A stretch of DNA of 64,000 nucleotides from Tretioscincus oriximinensis. Taxonomy: Eukaryota; Chordata; Lepidosauria; Squamata; Gymnophthalmidae. A program made the position numbers and the translations under genes. The number at the start of each line of letters is the position of its first letter. The first letter of the stretch is position 1. The stretch is taken from contig JAJVDF010000966.1 of the NCBI GenBank assembly GCA_022410635.1, positions 278,254 to 342,253 on the forward strand, written 5' to 3'. Below, in pieces: positions 20,911 to 32,170 of this stretch. A model generated the notes under the pieces. It did not search any database. It saw only the letters and a list, made by a program, of their open reading frames with translations, and had not been told where the DNA came from.

Positions 20911-22389
20911 GAATGAGATGGGAGTATAGTTCTTGGATCAATTCTCATAGATTATATATGCAGTAGTAGGGAATGTGAAAGATACACGAGGACGGTGTCA
21001 CAACGGGCTATTGTAACATAGGAAATAGCAAATAATAAGAAATGGTTCAATGGGGCCGATGTTTAATACTATCATTAGAATCTGTACCAGCAAGTCCCAC
21101 TAGATGGCAGTGAATAATGGGCCTAAATGATAAAAGAAGCAAATGTAGGGTGACTTCTTTTCAAGCATAACAGAAGTCATTATTTTATTTGTTTTTTTAC
21201 AATTTGAGAGGAGTTGCCTCTCAAAAGTTCTGAAGAGAGAGAGGTTATCAGCGATTCACATCATTAATGCATTCATCTTAACTTTTTAATGCTAAAATAG
21301 AATGAATGCCTGAATATTAAACCACAAGGAATGAACTGTCTGCAAATAAAAACATCAATATGTCTCAAACATATAGCATCCTTTCATGAAAACTTGTAGC
21401 NTGCTAAAGAAAATATCCCTACAGTCAATGCCTTAAGGTTACCACCTTATTACTTATTATACCTATTAAGGAATATTAGATGTGAAAAAAAAAANTTCAT
21501 TAGGTGCTGAAGGCATTAGAAACTGCACTTGGTGAAAAATTCTCTTTTGCACACCCATTAAAACTACAAAACATCTGCCTCCCACCCTTTACTGCTGGTA
21601 ACCAGACATCACATATGTGACCAAACTGACTGTAATGTAAATAAGTGCACTAAAATGAAATAATTCAATAGCTCTAGTCAAACCTTCTTCAATCTTGAAG
21701 AATGAACTTAATCCAGTGTTATTCTGGTCTAAACAACAACAACAAAATGGATCAAGCCCGTTCTTCAGAAATGAAGATTTAAAAGTAAATATATGAGTAG
21801 GGTCAATAACAGATCATTTCCAGTTTTCCATTTCCATTTTTGTTTTACAAGTACTTTCCTTGTTACATAAAATTGTATCCTATTTAAAGAGAAAAACAAG
21901 TTTAGCCTCTTATGCTATGAAGATTGTCAGCTGCCTGTGGAACATCTTGGAGATGGCACAAAAAAGAAAGACAAAAGAGGATAAAACAGCAAGAATAATC
22001 AGCTTTGTTTCCATCTTTGCTGTTCTTCTCCCCGGAGGAGGAGGAGAGGAAATCTAAATTATATGGTAAATAGCAATTTTCACATGTTCCATAGAAGCTG
22101 AGTTGGTCCCGTTACAGAATGGGGAAACAGAAGAAAGATTTCTCCACGTAGCATTTAAAAATTCTGTTTGAAATCACTGCCTTGATATGGCAAAGGGTTT
22201 GTTTTGAAATACTCCTGAGTTTTATCTCAAAGGCCAGGCACTGTGGTCCTCTGCTTTTCTTTTTCTTAAATCTGAGCAAGCTACTTTTTGGAGGCCCTTG
22301 ATACTTGTGACTCATTTGTCGCTTTAGGGACTTAGGTAACAAATGTTGAGATCCAAAGAGGCATTTTAAGCACAATAGACAGGGAGGGT
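20911..22389. other. unassigned sequence
   Basis: About 1.5 kb of AT-rich sequence with no recognised gene, RNA or clear repeat. Confidence 0.4.
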
Positions 22390-22535
22390 ACGAATTGTCA
22401 ACCATAACAAATGATCAGGTTCCGGTTTCTTTACTTCCGGTAGAATTTCTGTTTCTGATTTCGTGGTTCTTATTTATATTTCTGCCTACTTTTCTATGCC
22501 ATTTTTTCATGATGACAAATGCTTGTTGTAAAAGT

Positions 22536-22958
22536 CAGTGGTGGTTGGTAAAGTTTGGGGCCGGGGGNNNNNNNNNNNNNNNNNNNNNNNNNNNNNNNNN
22601 NNNNNNNCAGGTTCTTCCAGCCTCAGCAAAGTTAGAAAAGCAGCTGGGAGGGGACGCATTCAATGGCTTATTGGTCTCTCTCTCAGTATGCAAGTTGAAT
22701 GCCAATATTAAATGGCACCTCTACGGAGACAAAGGGAGAGTCTGTAGCCCCTCCTAGGCAGCCCTCCCATTGGTTCTGGGATCGGCAACCCATTTTGTTA
22801 ATAAAAAAGCTGCCTGAAGTTTTTTGATTTGTTGGCACTCCTCTATGAAAGCCTACCGATGGCCAATGGTTCTCCATTTTTTCTATGGAGATTTCATCAT
22901 TGATTTTAATCTTTGGGTGTTCACCGGACCCCATGAACACAGAGGTCAGCCGCCACTG
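22536..22958. mobile_element. non-autonomous hAT-like element
   Basis: A 423 bp insertion with terminal inverted repeats CAGTGGTGGTTG and CGGCTGAC...CACTG (right end GTCAGCCGCCACTG). It is flanked by 8 bp repeats GTAAAAGT and ATAAAAGT (7 of 8 identical). The uninterrupted paralogue at 15785-16195 shows the empty site. CAGTGG termini and 8 bp duplications are hallmarks of the hAT superfamily. It has no transposase and contains the 40 base N gap. Confidence 0.75.
22568..22607. other. assembly gap (40 N)
   Basis: Forty consecutive Ns immediately after a GGGGCCGGGGG run, inside the hAT-like element. Confidence 0.99.
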
Positions 22959-22984
22959 ATAAAAGTCCAGTAGCTACAGGAAGC

Positions 22985-23022
22985 TGCAGTAGCAGCAGCA
23001 GCAACAGCAGCAGCAGCAGCGA
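22985..23022 (+). repeat. (CAG)n-like trinucleotide run
   Basis: GCAGTAGCAGCAGCAGCAAC and further AGC units, in noncoding repeat sequence. Confidence 0.85.
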
Positions 23023-23432
23023 GGAAGAGAAGTGAGATGGACCTATATTGCTGTTGGTGCCAGGGCCTACTGGGAAGTGTAGTCCTCCATCAGACCCTAA
23101 CCCTACACCTTCCAGCCTGCACTACAGCTAGCCCTGGGAGGGAGGATGCCTCTTTAACNATCTGCACCACTGGAAACTTGTGTTTGCTTACAGAAAGAAG
23201 GCTCAGGGAATGGTCTAAAGGATTTCTTTCTTTAGACCTGCTTACACCTCACCTTTATAGTCTGTCTTATTGCGCCACAGGGTGAGTTCATTATTGAATG
23301 ATTACATCCATGAACTGTCGTAGGTATCTTAAGCCTTTCACAAACAAAGCAGAACTAACAGGGAAATAGAATGCTGAGAATCTGCATTGTGTCTCTCTCT
23401 TCATGCAAGATCCTGCCTTTTCCTGTTTTTTT

Positions 23433-24050
23433 TTAATGGATAAGTTTTTTATTGCAGTATGTATAACATATGACAAACAAAACAACCAACATAAAAACAA
23501 ACAAGCATAGACAAAAATAAATAAATAAATAAAAAATACATGTATAGCCTCCCTCCCCCCTCCCCCCCAGGAACAGATCTCTTATGAAACCGTGCACAAA
23601 CATTCTCTGCTCGAGGAACATCAAAATTGTTTCTTGTAACAATGGGTGCGCTGTTGGGGATAATCCATGTGCTATTAATATACTCCATTTATCAGTCCAA
23701 TGGATGCGAGGTTGTAGACCAACAGTCCATAATCTTTTTGCTTGTAGTATATCAAACGTCATAAATTCTATTGTATAGTTCCACCACAGGTCTAATGTCC
23801 ATTGCTGTTGATCCTTCCATCCTCTTGCCAGCATCAAATGTCCCGCCAAGATTGAATATTCTATGAACCTTTTACAATCCAGTTCTATATTCCACGAATC
23901 TGTTAATATGAACAACCATATATCCAGGCTATCTCTTACATCCACATTGGTTATATTTTTAATCTCTAGTGTAATTTGTCTCCAGAAGGCCTTTATTATT
24001 AAGAAACAGACAGATGAAGATGGGATTCCAGGACTGTTCACAAAGATGTC
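23433..24050 (-). pseudogene. L1 LINE, ORF2 C-terminus and 3' UTR
   Basis: The minus strand keeps an open frame of about 150 codons that reads like the last part of L1 ORF2, after the cysteine motif (AFWRQITLEIKNITN, then SILAGHLMLARGWKDQQQW and FDILQAKRL, compare the ARxLIAR-W motif of L1). It is followed by a 3' UTR with a GGGGGGGAGGGGGGAGGGAG purine/G-rich tract (23545-23570 complement) and AATAAAAAACTTATCC before the A-rich end. It is 5' truncated; the reverse transcriptase core is absent. The frame being open this far suggests a comparatively young insertion. Confidence 0.7.
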
Positions 24051-24849
24051 GAAAAATATCTGCCATCAGCAAATTACAGATCCTCGGGGGGCATGCAGGC
24101 GATAAGGGAAACCGAGTGAAATCCACAATCTAAAAGTGATTGCAGATTTCGCTGGGAAAAAGAGGCATGTGTGCAGAGCTTGCGCAAGGCTGACGAGAAG
24201 AACGTAGGGGCAATAGCTGTGCATGGCTAGCCAACTGCAATCTTGCAGTCCCATTGGTTGGCGTCTTCTCGTGCTGTTCATCTCCTCCTGACAGTGCGGC
24301 AGATAGCAGGGCTGCAGGCAGATCCCAATGGAGGATGCAGGGATTTCGCCTTGTCACCATAAAAGATCTGAAGTAGGAGATTCCTCTTCTGTTGCAGCAT
24401 TTTTCCAAATGCACGGTGAAGCTGAGCAAAACNTCCATTAAAAGGTATGGCTTGACAGCGAAGATGTTGGAACATCACATAAACCTGTGTTTACGCATCC
24501 TCACACCTTAATTGCAGCCTGTTTTCTTTTTGTTTCCCTGGCTTCAGTCGGGAAAGTACTTTTCAATCTTTTCCATAAGGTGTGGTTCAAACTGAATGGG
24601 TTGACCTCTAAAGTGAGGAATTAAGATCTTATACTCACTGAGTCTTTGTATCTACATAACAGCCGCTGAGGAAGATTTCAAAAACGTCCTATTATATGAT
24701 GTGCCAAATATGTGTATTCTTATTTGGCTTTGAGTATATTGGACCCTAATGGACTGTCACCACTCAGATACCTACATGTTTGGACTAAGACTGAAAAGAT
24801 ATCTATATACATGAAGAATGTGGACATTCATCTATAATATGCAAGGTTT
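24051..24849. other. unassigned sequence upstream of PLE frame
   Basis: No clear feature. 24640-24840 may be 5' flank or older PLE text; GCCGCTGAGGAAGATTTC near 24662 resembles phrases found in some retroelement termini. Confidence 0.35.
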
Positions 24850-25675
24850 TTGAGCCCGGTTGTACATCTATCTACTGGGACAATAGAGACTTCTTTCCCA
24901 TGTTTACGATGTTATAAATATGCAAAGACCAGACTCTTTGAATATGATAAGCGATTGAATACTAGTATTATCAATATTAACTTTGATGGAATAAGGAGTG
25001 CACTTGTTACATACAAGGAANCGTACCAACAATGCCCCTCTACACTCTACATTGGGCAAACAGGACAATCCCTTCGCCAGAGAATAAATGGACACATATC
25101 AGATATTCGAAATGGAAACACACAGAAACCAGTTGCTGAACATTTTAACCTTCCAGGACATTCTCTCTCAGACCTCAGGACTGCAGTTCTTGAACAAAGA
25201 AACTACAAAGGAAGGTTTGAAAGAGAAGCAGCAGAACTTGAATACATTCACAAGTTCCAGGCCATCAGCAAAGGACTTAACAGAGACAATGGTTTCCTGG
25301 CCAACTATACATTTTTATGACACCTGTTAAATATTTGATTGGTTCTCTACCAGACATTGCCCCTTGTTGCCCCAGGGACTTTTTTACATAAGAGGATTAG
25401 TTCCTGCTATTTACCTGTTTTTTTAAGGAGATTAGTTCCTGCTATTTACCTGCAATTCAACACCTCCCTACAGTTGCATATGCTTTGTCTTCTCCCATGC
25501 ACATTTCCCTATAAATACCTGACCCTGACATTAGTCCCTCAGCATCTGAAGAAGTAGACCTGTCTACGAAAGCTTATGCCAACCACTTTTCTCAAGTTAG
25601 TCTCAAAGTGCTGCTAGCTCCTTTGCTGGACTTTCTGTTAGACTAACACGGCTATTTCTCTGAAATATATATAGT
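24850..25675 (+). pseudogene. Penelope-like element: GIY-YIG endonuclease end plus terminal repeat
   Basis: The frame 24850-25320 (156 codons, one N codon) encodes the C-terminal GIY-YIG nuclease domain of a Penelope-like reverse transcriptase: TLYIGQTGQSLRQRINGH, then NTQKPVAEHFNLPGHSLSDL, a REAAELEYIHKF block, and GLNRDNGFL at the end. Y, G, R and E positions of the fold look kept, but the reverse transcriptase core is absent, so the copy is 5' truncated. About 225 bases after the stop lies the terminal repeat 25541-25675 (CATCTGAAGAAGTAGACCTG, ACGAAAGCTTATGCC, ending TAACACGGCTATTTCTCTGA), the same sequence that forms the inverted units at 15389, 41253 and 57023. A 25 bp direct duplication (AGATTAGTTCCTGCTATTT) lies at 25393 and 25428. 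Confidence 0.85.
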
Positions 25676-26205
25676 GATTTTGATGTTACCCGATGTAGGA
25701 GACATAGTTATTGTACATGGTGTGTCTTTCTTTCCTCTTCCATCTGTTACAGGATGCNTTACTGTCAGCCCTATTTTTTATACTAAGCAGAGGGAAGGTC
25801 CAGCATACTCCTTTAAAAGACGCATTCTGTAAAAGTAGGGTTGATAGATCAAAAGAACTAGAAAGCAGGAGAACCCAAGTATCAAAAAGCAGAATAAAAA
25901 GCAAATTGCAAGGCTGAAACACTTAAAAGAACCAAGCATTGGTTGAGGCTCNTGAGAGAAATTGCCGCACACACACCCAAAAAACCCTCTCAAAATACTC
26001 AACCTCTAATCTGACCNTACCTAGAAGTAGCACTATAATGGAAGCAGCAGTCCTCATGGTAGCTTCTTACTCATGTCTGCTACAGGAAGGAGAATAAAAG
26101 GGCTGGTCTAGCCTATTCCATCCTACAACTGAGCAGGGCAGATTAGAATGACTTTTCCTTGCACCTGAAGCAGATGTAAAGTTCTTAGTTTTGCTTCCTT
26201 CTTGC
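25676..26205. other. unassigned sequence
   Basis: No recognisable feature. Confidence 0.35.
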
Positions 26206-26410
26206 TAGTCTGGTATAGTGGTTAGAGTGTCAGACTCTTATCTGGAAGTCTCCCGTTTCACTTCTGCACTCCTCCTGAAAGACCAACTGGATGATCTTAG
26301 GATGGTCACAGTTCTTTGGAGCTCTCTCAGCCACGCCCACTTTACAAGGTATCTGTTGTGAAGAGAAGAACAGTCAGTTATGTAACCAACTCTTCCTCCT
26401 CCTTCTTTCT
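26206..26410 (+). mobile_element. Sauria SINE
   Basis: TCTGGTATAGTGGTTAGAGT (A box), CAGACTCTTATCTGGAAGTC, CCGTTTCACTTC (degraded B box), CAGTTCTTTGGAGCTCTCTC, CAGCCACGCCCAC and ATCTGTTGTGAAGAG. The Bov-B-like tail is mostly deleted, leaving AACTCTTCCTCC. Confidence 0.8.
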
Positions 26411-26494
26411 GAATNCAAAGCTCTGCCTTGGTCATGTTCTTTGGGACAGCTACCACTTTAGATAAAGCTCAAGGTACTAAGCAAGGAGGTGTAT

Positions 26495-26650
26495 AGTACC
26501 ATAGAATCATAGAGTTGCAGGGACTCCCAGGGTCATGGAGTCCAACCCCCTGGTCAATGCAGGATTTATTAAATCATCCAAAACACATAGTTACCCAGTT
26601 TCCGTTTGAAGATTTCCATCAAAAGAAAATTCGCCACCTCCTGTTTATAA
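26495..26650 (-). mobile_element. CR1 LINE 3' end
   Basis: CATAGAATCATAGAGTTGCA, then GGGTCATGGAGTCCAACCCC, is the complement of the classic amniote CR1 3' end (tandem ATTCTATG terminus). It is an older CR1 subfamily than the copies at 743 and 27427. Confidence 0.8.
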
Positions 26651-27426
26651 TTGGCATTTATAATTGGAGGAATGTCTGAAAGGAAGGAGATTTTCTCCGT
26701 TTTTGGAAATATGTATCCTAGGTGCATGAATTATGGAAAATGCAGACATGTCCATATTTATATGGATGTTTGTTAATCCTATGTAGAATTAGAAGCACTG
26801 TATCTGATTTTTTCTTTGTACTCTCCCTTTGGCTCTCTTTCTCCTTTTCTGNTGTACACACTTATCCATAACACAAGTGTGAACCATGAACATGTGTCCT
26901 ATGTTTGTTCATTTGTTTAAACCAATATTTTCAGACTTGTGCAATTCTACACCTACAAATATGCAGGGGATGCTGCATTCCAGGATATTCACGTTGNGGA
27001 CTAGGACAAAGGCAGCAATATCCTGGCTCAAAATGTAAAGCAAACACTCCTCCAAACACATTTGAAGGTGCAGAATTATGTACATTAATAGCTATCTTTT
27101 TGCCTAATGATATTTAAAGCCCCAAAACATGGGGTTGAAATTGTTGACAGAATACCTATATAGACCTGTCTACCAGGTGAGAAACTCTAGGTAAACCTTC
27201 CTAGGAATCCTGAAAGTGTTCATGAAACAGAGCTCTGGNCTTTATTGTGAATTATATCTCCAAATAAGGACCTGCCACCCATAGGTAAGTGCTGGCTAGG
27301 ACATGTCCCAAGCAGGGCCTGCTATCATCTGTACCAGAATATACGCACAAAAGNGAACACACTTGTCAGAGTNTTGCAATGTAGAGTGATGCTGGCTGCA
27401 AACCAGAAAGGATAGGAGTTGTCCAA
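26651..27426. other. unassigned sequence
   Basis: No recognisable feature. Confidence 0.35.
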
Positions 27427-27600
27427 CATAAGAACATAAGAAGAGACATACTGGATCNGGCCAGAGCCCATCTAGTCCAGCATTCTGGTCATACAGGCTC
27501 ACCAGATGCACCTGGGCAGTCTGAACAGAGGAAAGGAAAATATGCACCTGCAAATGCCATTTCAGGAGTCCTGCCTGTTGAAAAGGGGAGTCTTCTAGAG
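27427..27600 (-). mobile_element. CR1 LINE 3' end
   Basis: ATAAGAACATAAGAAGAGAC, ATACTGGATCNGGCC, CCCATCTAGTCCAGCATTCT and CACCAGATGCACCTGGGCAG. The same subfamily as 743-988. Confidence 0.8.
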
Positions 27601-27609
27601 ATTGGCTAT

Positions 27610-27945
27610 TAACTAATATTATAAAATGTGTAGTGTGCTAAGATAAATCATTGTCTCTGATTCACCCTTTATTAATTGAATGGAGTTTCTGGATATATTT
27701 CAATTCTGTTGTTTCTTTTTCCCAACATTTCTCTGTTCAGTTTGTGTTAGTTTGCCAGTTAGTGTTTACTTTGGCTGCTTGCTTTTTATTGCTTTTATTT
27801 AATCATACTTTATTGATTTTGTAAACTGTTTTTTCTTTATCTGTTTTTATTGTCTGTTTCTGGCTTTTTGTTTTCTTTGTTTCGTGCCCTGTTACTAACC
27901 CTGGATAATTATTTGTGGTACAAAAATATGATTAAAAAAAAGAAT
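27610..27945 (+). mobile_element. possible L1 3' UTR
   Basis: A T-rich stretch ending in ATATGATTAAAAAAAAGAAT, a poly(A)-like end after a text resembling L1 3' UTRs. It carries no coding sequence to confirm it. Confidence 0.3.
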
Positions 27946-28724
27946 ACGAAAGCAACAGATTGTATACTGTAACCTCTGAGTCCAGGTGGTTGAAACAGAA
28001 AAAAATATATATCCCTTGTTTCTGGCCATCATTTCTTCTGCTGTATTTCTGCAGCATATTAACTGTGACTACTGATTTCTTCTCATTCCCAAAACTACTG
28101 AATAAAAGAATTTTGTTTTGGCAGATCTGTGTTGTTCACACTGTGAATCCTGTAAAAAAAGAATCAGCCACTTGAGACAAACGATCACTTGGAAGAACTA
28201 CTGACAACATGCTTGTTGTGAAAAACAGCTTGCCTCTGCTATATGTGGCAAACATATCTGTCCAAGGATGCCCCCAAACCATACTTAACCTCTAAACTCA
28301 CTCTGACAGCTTAAAAAGAACTATGAACCCTTTGGGGTGTTGCACCATTCATGTCTCAGCTTTACATGGAAACTTTCTCTAGAATTGTAATGAGCACCAA
28401 AGTACAGCGCAATAGTGAAAATGGGGAAGCTGCACAAATATGAATTATTGTGGCTNATCGGACAGCCATAGCATACTCTGGGATTCTACCCATACGTTCC
28501 ATTCTGATGTGTGTGTTATATGTGGTGATAATTGCACTTAACTGGCTGAACCACTAGTTANCTCCACCATATATGATTTCTCCTTCCCGATTATTATATT
28601 TTTAAAAGGACAATCTCTTCATATTNAAGCACATGGCCCACTATTTCAAGACAATAACTGATTGTTGCAGTCGGTGTGGCTCAGAATAAGACTATATCAG
28701 TTTATACAATCCCTCCTTCTTAGA
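27946..28724. other. unassigned sequence
   Basis: No recognisable feature, although it borders the L1 copy. Confidence 0.35.
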
Positions 28725-30970
28725 ACAAAGCTGAAATAGTTGTTTTCCTAAAACCAAACAAATCCTCGTTAGAATCAGTATCTTATCGACTAACATCAAT
28801 TATAAAATTTTCACAAAAATACTTGCAAATTGCCTAAGTAAAGTAATTCCTGATCTAATTGCTGAGGACTTTATTTCAGGAAGACAAATTTATGAGCCAG
28901 TAAAAATAATCATGAATACAATTTATTATGCAAAAAAGGATTTTAAAAAACTACCATGGCTTAAATTAGATTTTTTTATTCTGTTAACCATATTGCTCTG
29001 CTCAAAATAAAAAAAAGTTGTTTTTAGAGACGGATTCTGCAATTTATTAAAAAAAATCTGAACAATATGACAAAAATAACCATTAATGGAAAATTAATAA
29101 ACAGCATCAAATTAAAAAATGGCATCAAACAAGGCTGTTCTATTTCTTTATTATTATTTCTTTTATGCATGGAAGTTGTAGTTAATGAAATAAGACAGAC
29201 GCAAGGCATTCAAGGCTATAAAATAGATTGTACTGCATTAAAAATTATTTTTTTATGCTGACGATGCAACAGTGTTCATGGCCAATCCAGGGGACAAAAT
29301 GCCTCATCATAAGAACATCATTCAAAAATTTCAAATAAATACCAGTTTAAAAAATGAGTCTTACAAAATCAGAAATCATATTTATAAATATTCTTCCAAT
29401 AGAACAAATTTAGAAAATGTTCAGATCTATCTATTGGTATAGAAAAATTGAAATATTTAGATATTACATTAATGAAAAATCTTCAACTTGTTCATAGCAA
29501 TCTTACAAACATATGGCGTACAATTAAAATACATAAAAAATTAAACATGATTTCAAGAACATGCGCAGTGCGGATGGTCATCTTGTCCTAAAGCCCTATT
29601 CATATTCCAGGTTTTTCATGAACCAATTTCAAAAATTATGCTTAAAAATGGGATAACTGNTTGGCAAGGGTTGTATTAAACAAGACTTCCTATATTCACA
29701 GAAGAATTCAGGATGCTGGGGTATGCCCAATTTACAGTTTTATTATGATGCTGTTGCAATAGCAAGGCTGATAGAAATTGAATATAGTCTAAAAAAAGTG
29801 GGTCAAAATTGAAATATTAAAGGAAATCTCATTAATCTACTCAAAATGGACAAAACAAAAAATTGGTGTCATTTATGGTCCTGCAAAAAAATCAATAGAG
29901 GTGTGGAAAAAATGGTACCCAAAAATAGTCTCTTCCCAATCTAGATTCAATACAGTAAATATAAATGAACAAACAACAATTATTCCATCAAATATATATA
30001 GTAAATTGTATCTAGCAAATAAATATATAATAAAATATTTCTTTAATTTAGATGGTAGAGTGGTACTGCAACAGCAAATACTGGATAATATAGGAAAGAA
30101 TAATTGGTTAATCGTGCAAGCAATTATAAATTACATATCACAACCTAATATAAAACTTTTACAAAGGATTATAATGAGTGAGGAAAGATATGTAAAAATG
30201 GTATCTCTAGCAATAGAGAGCAAATCAGTTTGATTTATAAATTGCTAATAAACATCAGTTATCAATGTATAGAAACAGCATGTGCAAACTGGGCCAAAAA
30301 GATGACTAGCCAGAGTAATGTAATCAAATCTTATTTTCCAAAAATGAAAATGGTAAAGTATAATAAATTTATAGAGCTCAAATTGAAATTTATTACATGC
30401 TGGTATCTGCACAATTATCACACTTCAATCATAACATAACTTCTTTCTGCTGTAATGCACAATGGGGGGACTATATTCATCTATGGTGGTACTGTCTGGA
30501 AGTAAGAAAGTTCTGGTTAGTTATTCAACAAATTAATAGTTGGATGGTAGAAAATCGGTTGTTTATGCAGGATAAATTAGATATGAATGATGAAAAAGNT
30601 ACTTAATTGAACAACTAATTACAGCTGCACACCTTACCAAAACTTTGGTGTGGAATGATAATTTGAAATGGACAGTGCAGATATGGCAGAAACATTTGAT
30701 CAATTGAATTAATGGGATTTGAACTTCTTAATAAAAGAAGGACTTTATTTAGCTCAATAGGATGTCCTGGTGGTGAAATATAAATAGTTCAAGTTGAAAA
30801 GGTATATTGAGGGGGCAAGATTCTAGATCCATATGGCAAAATATCTGGAATGACGTTTTCCCTTAGGTGTTTAAATGGTTATAAATAACTCCAGTCTTGT
30901 TTTTATTTATGCTGTTATATGTTGAATTGTCATCATATATGATGGGAAATTGATAAAAAAAATAGGGGGG
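28725..30970 (+). pseudogene. L1 LINE ORF2 pseudogene (reverse transcriptase to 3' end)
   Basis: Conceptual translation in shifting frames gives L1 ORF2 blocks in order. FLKPNKSSLESVSYRLTSI, FTKILANCLSKVIPDLIAED and ISGRQIYEP (fingers) come first. INGKLINSIKLKNGIKQGCS then leads to the palm motif YADD at 29254-29265. YADD lies in a different frame from the preceding block because of a T-run shift just before it. A thumb-like region follows, and the C-terminal cysteine motif region (CCNAQWGDYIHLWWYC, then FW) lies near 30440-30520. It ends with an A-rich stretch and a G run at 30955-30975. It is 5' truncated in ORF2, with no endonuclease domain, and has many shifts and stops. Confidence 0.85.
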
Positions 30971-31660
30971 GGGGGAGAATGAAGTTTTGAACCATAGAAC
31001 TTCATCCATCATAGGCTCTTCAACCTCCCCACGATTCTTTTTCTTCCAGGCTTTTGGCTAAGTAGTAGAGCTCAGCTTTAATAAAGTCTTTCTTTCAATC
31101 TGCAATAACAGAATTTACTAAAATATGGCTAGCCATATTTATGGCTAGTCAGACTCTACGGACATCATAGATTTGTCTACTAAGTAAAATTTTCAGGCTT
31201 CTCACCTGTGTTGGCTAACTGAGTTACAAATACGTTTGTTTTTATTGTTGGATATACTGTCAATATGGTGTGTTTCATTAATTGGTTGCACACAATAGTT
31301 TCTTATGATTGTGTTGTCATTTTGCCAGCTGTGCAAGAGAAGTATTTGCTTTTCTGGTCACCTGATGGTNGCGTATTTCACATTCTGTCTTTGACGTTTC
31401 TTTCATTTCACAACAGTTTTATCCATCTAGTTACACAATGCATTGGGATAAACAAAAGCCAGTACTAAATGCCATTCATAGGTAACTGTTGTTGCTGTGG
31501 GTGGTAGGGAGAGGTCACTGATTTCTTATCCAATCAAACAAAAATACAAAGATAGAAAGAATGATTCACTGCTCAACTACATTTCTCAAAAATGCACTTT
31601 CACCTTTGGTAGACTGACTAGATTTTCTGAGGCCCAAACNGAGGTAATTAATATTCATGC
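30971..31660. other. unassigned sequence
   Basis: No recognisable feature. Confidence 0.35.
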
Positions 31661-31690
31661 TAATTTGCATATTCATAANTATGCAAATTA
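31661..31690. repeat. perfect inverted repeat containing two octamer motifs
   Basis: TAATTTGCATA and TATGCAAATTA are 11 bp arms separated by 8 bases. Each arm contains ATTTGCAT or its complement ATGCAAAT, the POU/Oct binding octamer. It may be regulatory or a chance AT-rich palindrome. Confidence 0.6.
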
Positions 31691-31739
31691 CCCACCAACA
31701 TGCATTCCCTTCCAAAATTCCTGCCTGAGAATTCTGTGA

Positions 31740-32060
31740 AGCAGGTGAGAATTTTTTTAAGTGTGTGAGAATTTTTTAACTGTATNAGAATTTTTGGAGT
31801 GCATCAGAATTTTAAAATTTTTTTACAGAGGGGAGGGTGCCTTGAGGAGCTGGCACTGGTTGCTNGAGACCCCTAGAGGTGGTGCAGTGTATTTTTTTTT
31901 AAAAAAAAATCATTTAAGTGTGTGAGAATTCTTTGAAGTGCATGAGAATTTTTTTTTACTGAGCGGAGGGTGCCTTCAGAAGCTGCCCCCGATTGCCAGA
32001 ACCCCCTTGTGGTGGTGCAGTGAATCTGTTTTTTTAAAAAAAATTTAAAAAAAGTTGTTT
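31740..32060 (+). repeat. tandem duplication of a ~125 bp AT-rich unit
   Basis: Two units share the order GTGTGAGAATT, GTGCATCAGAATTTT or GTGCATGAGAATTTT, GGAGGGTGCCTT, and GGTGGTGCAGTG, followed by a T run and an A run. The smaller repeated word GTGTGAGAATT occurs several times upstream. The two copies are about 85% alike by eye. Confidence 0.65.
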
Positions 32061-32074
32061 TTTTTCTTCAGCAA

Positions 32075-32170
32075 AAACTGGGGAAATGATGCTCCCCCCA
32101 CTCCCGGGAGGGCGGGGTAGATACCCCAAAACCAGATTTCCCCCCCAAAAAAGGGGTCATCTGGTCAGCC
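32075..32170 (-). mobile_element. half copy of TA-flanked foldback MITE (family F3)
   Basis: The right half AAAACCAGATTTCCCCCCC, AAAAAAGGGGTCATC, TGGTCAGCC, followed by TA, matches the right ends of the elements at 54238-54450 and 61933-62138. The left half is missing or very diverged. Confidence 0.55.

Larger units (their letters stand above)
22390..23225 (+). repeat. unnamed interspersed repeat, copy B, split by hAT-like element
   Basis: The pieces 22390-22535 and 22967-23225 together align with copy A at 15785-16195 across the insertion point (A: ACAAAAACTTAGTTGTCCAG; B: GTAAAAGT then CCAGTAGC). A CAG trinucleotide run (about 22985-23020) sits just after the junction. A second shared block is CCTACTGGGAAGTGTAGTCC. 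Confidence 0.6.

Noticed and set aside
24850..25320. Host gene encoding a GIY-YIG nuclease
   Set aside because: The sequence order and the adjoining terminal repeat identify it as the end of a Penelope-like element.
31740..32060. CRISPR-like periodic repeat
   Set aside because: Two AT-rich tandem units in a vertebrate context; no spacer structure.
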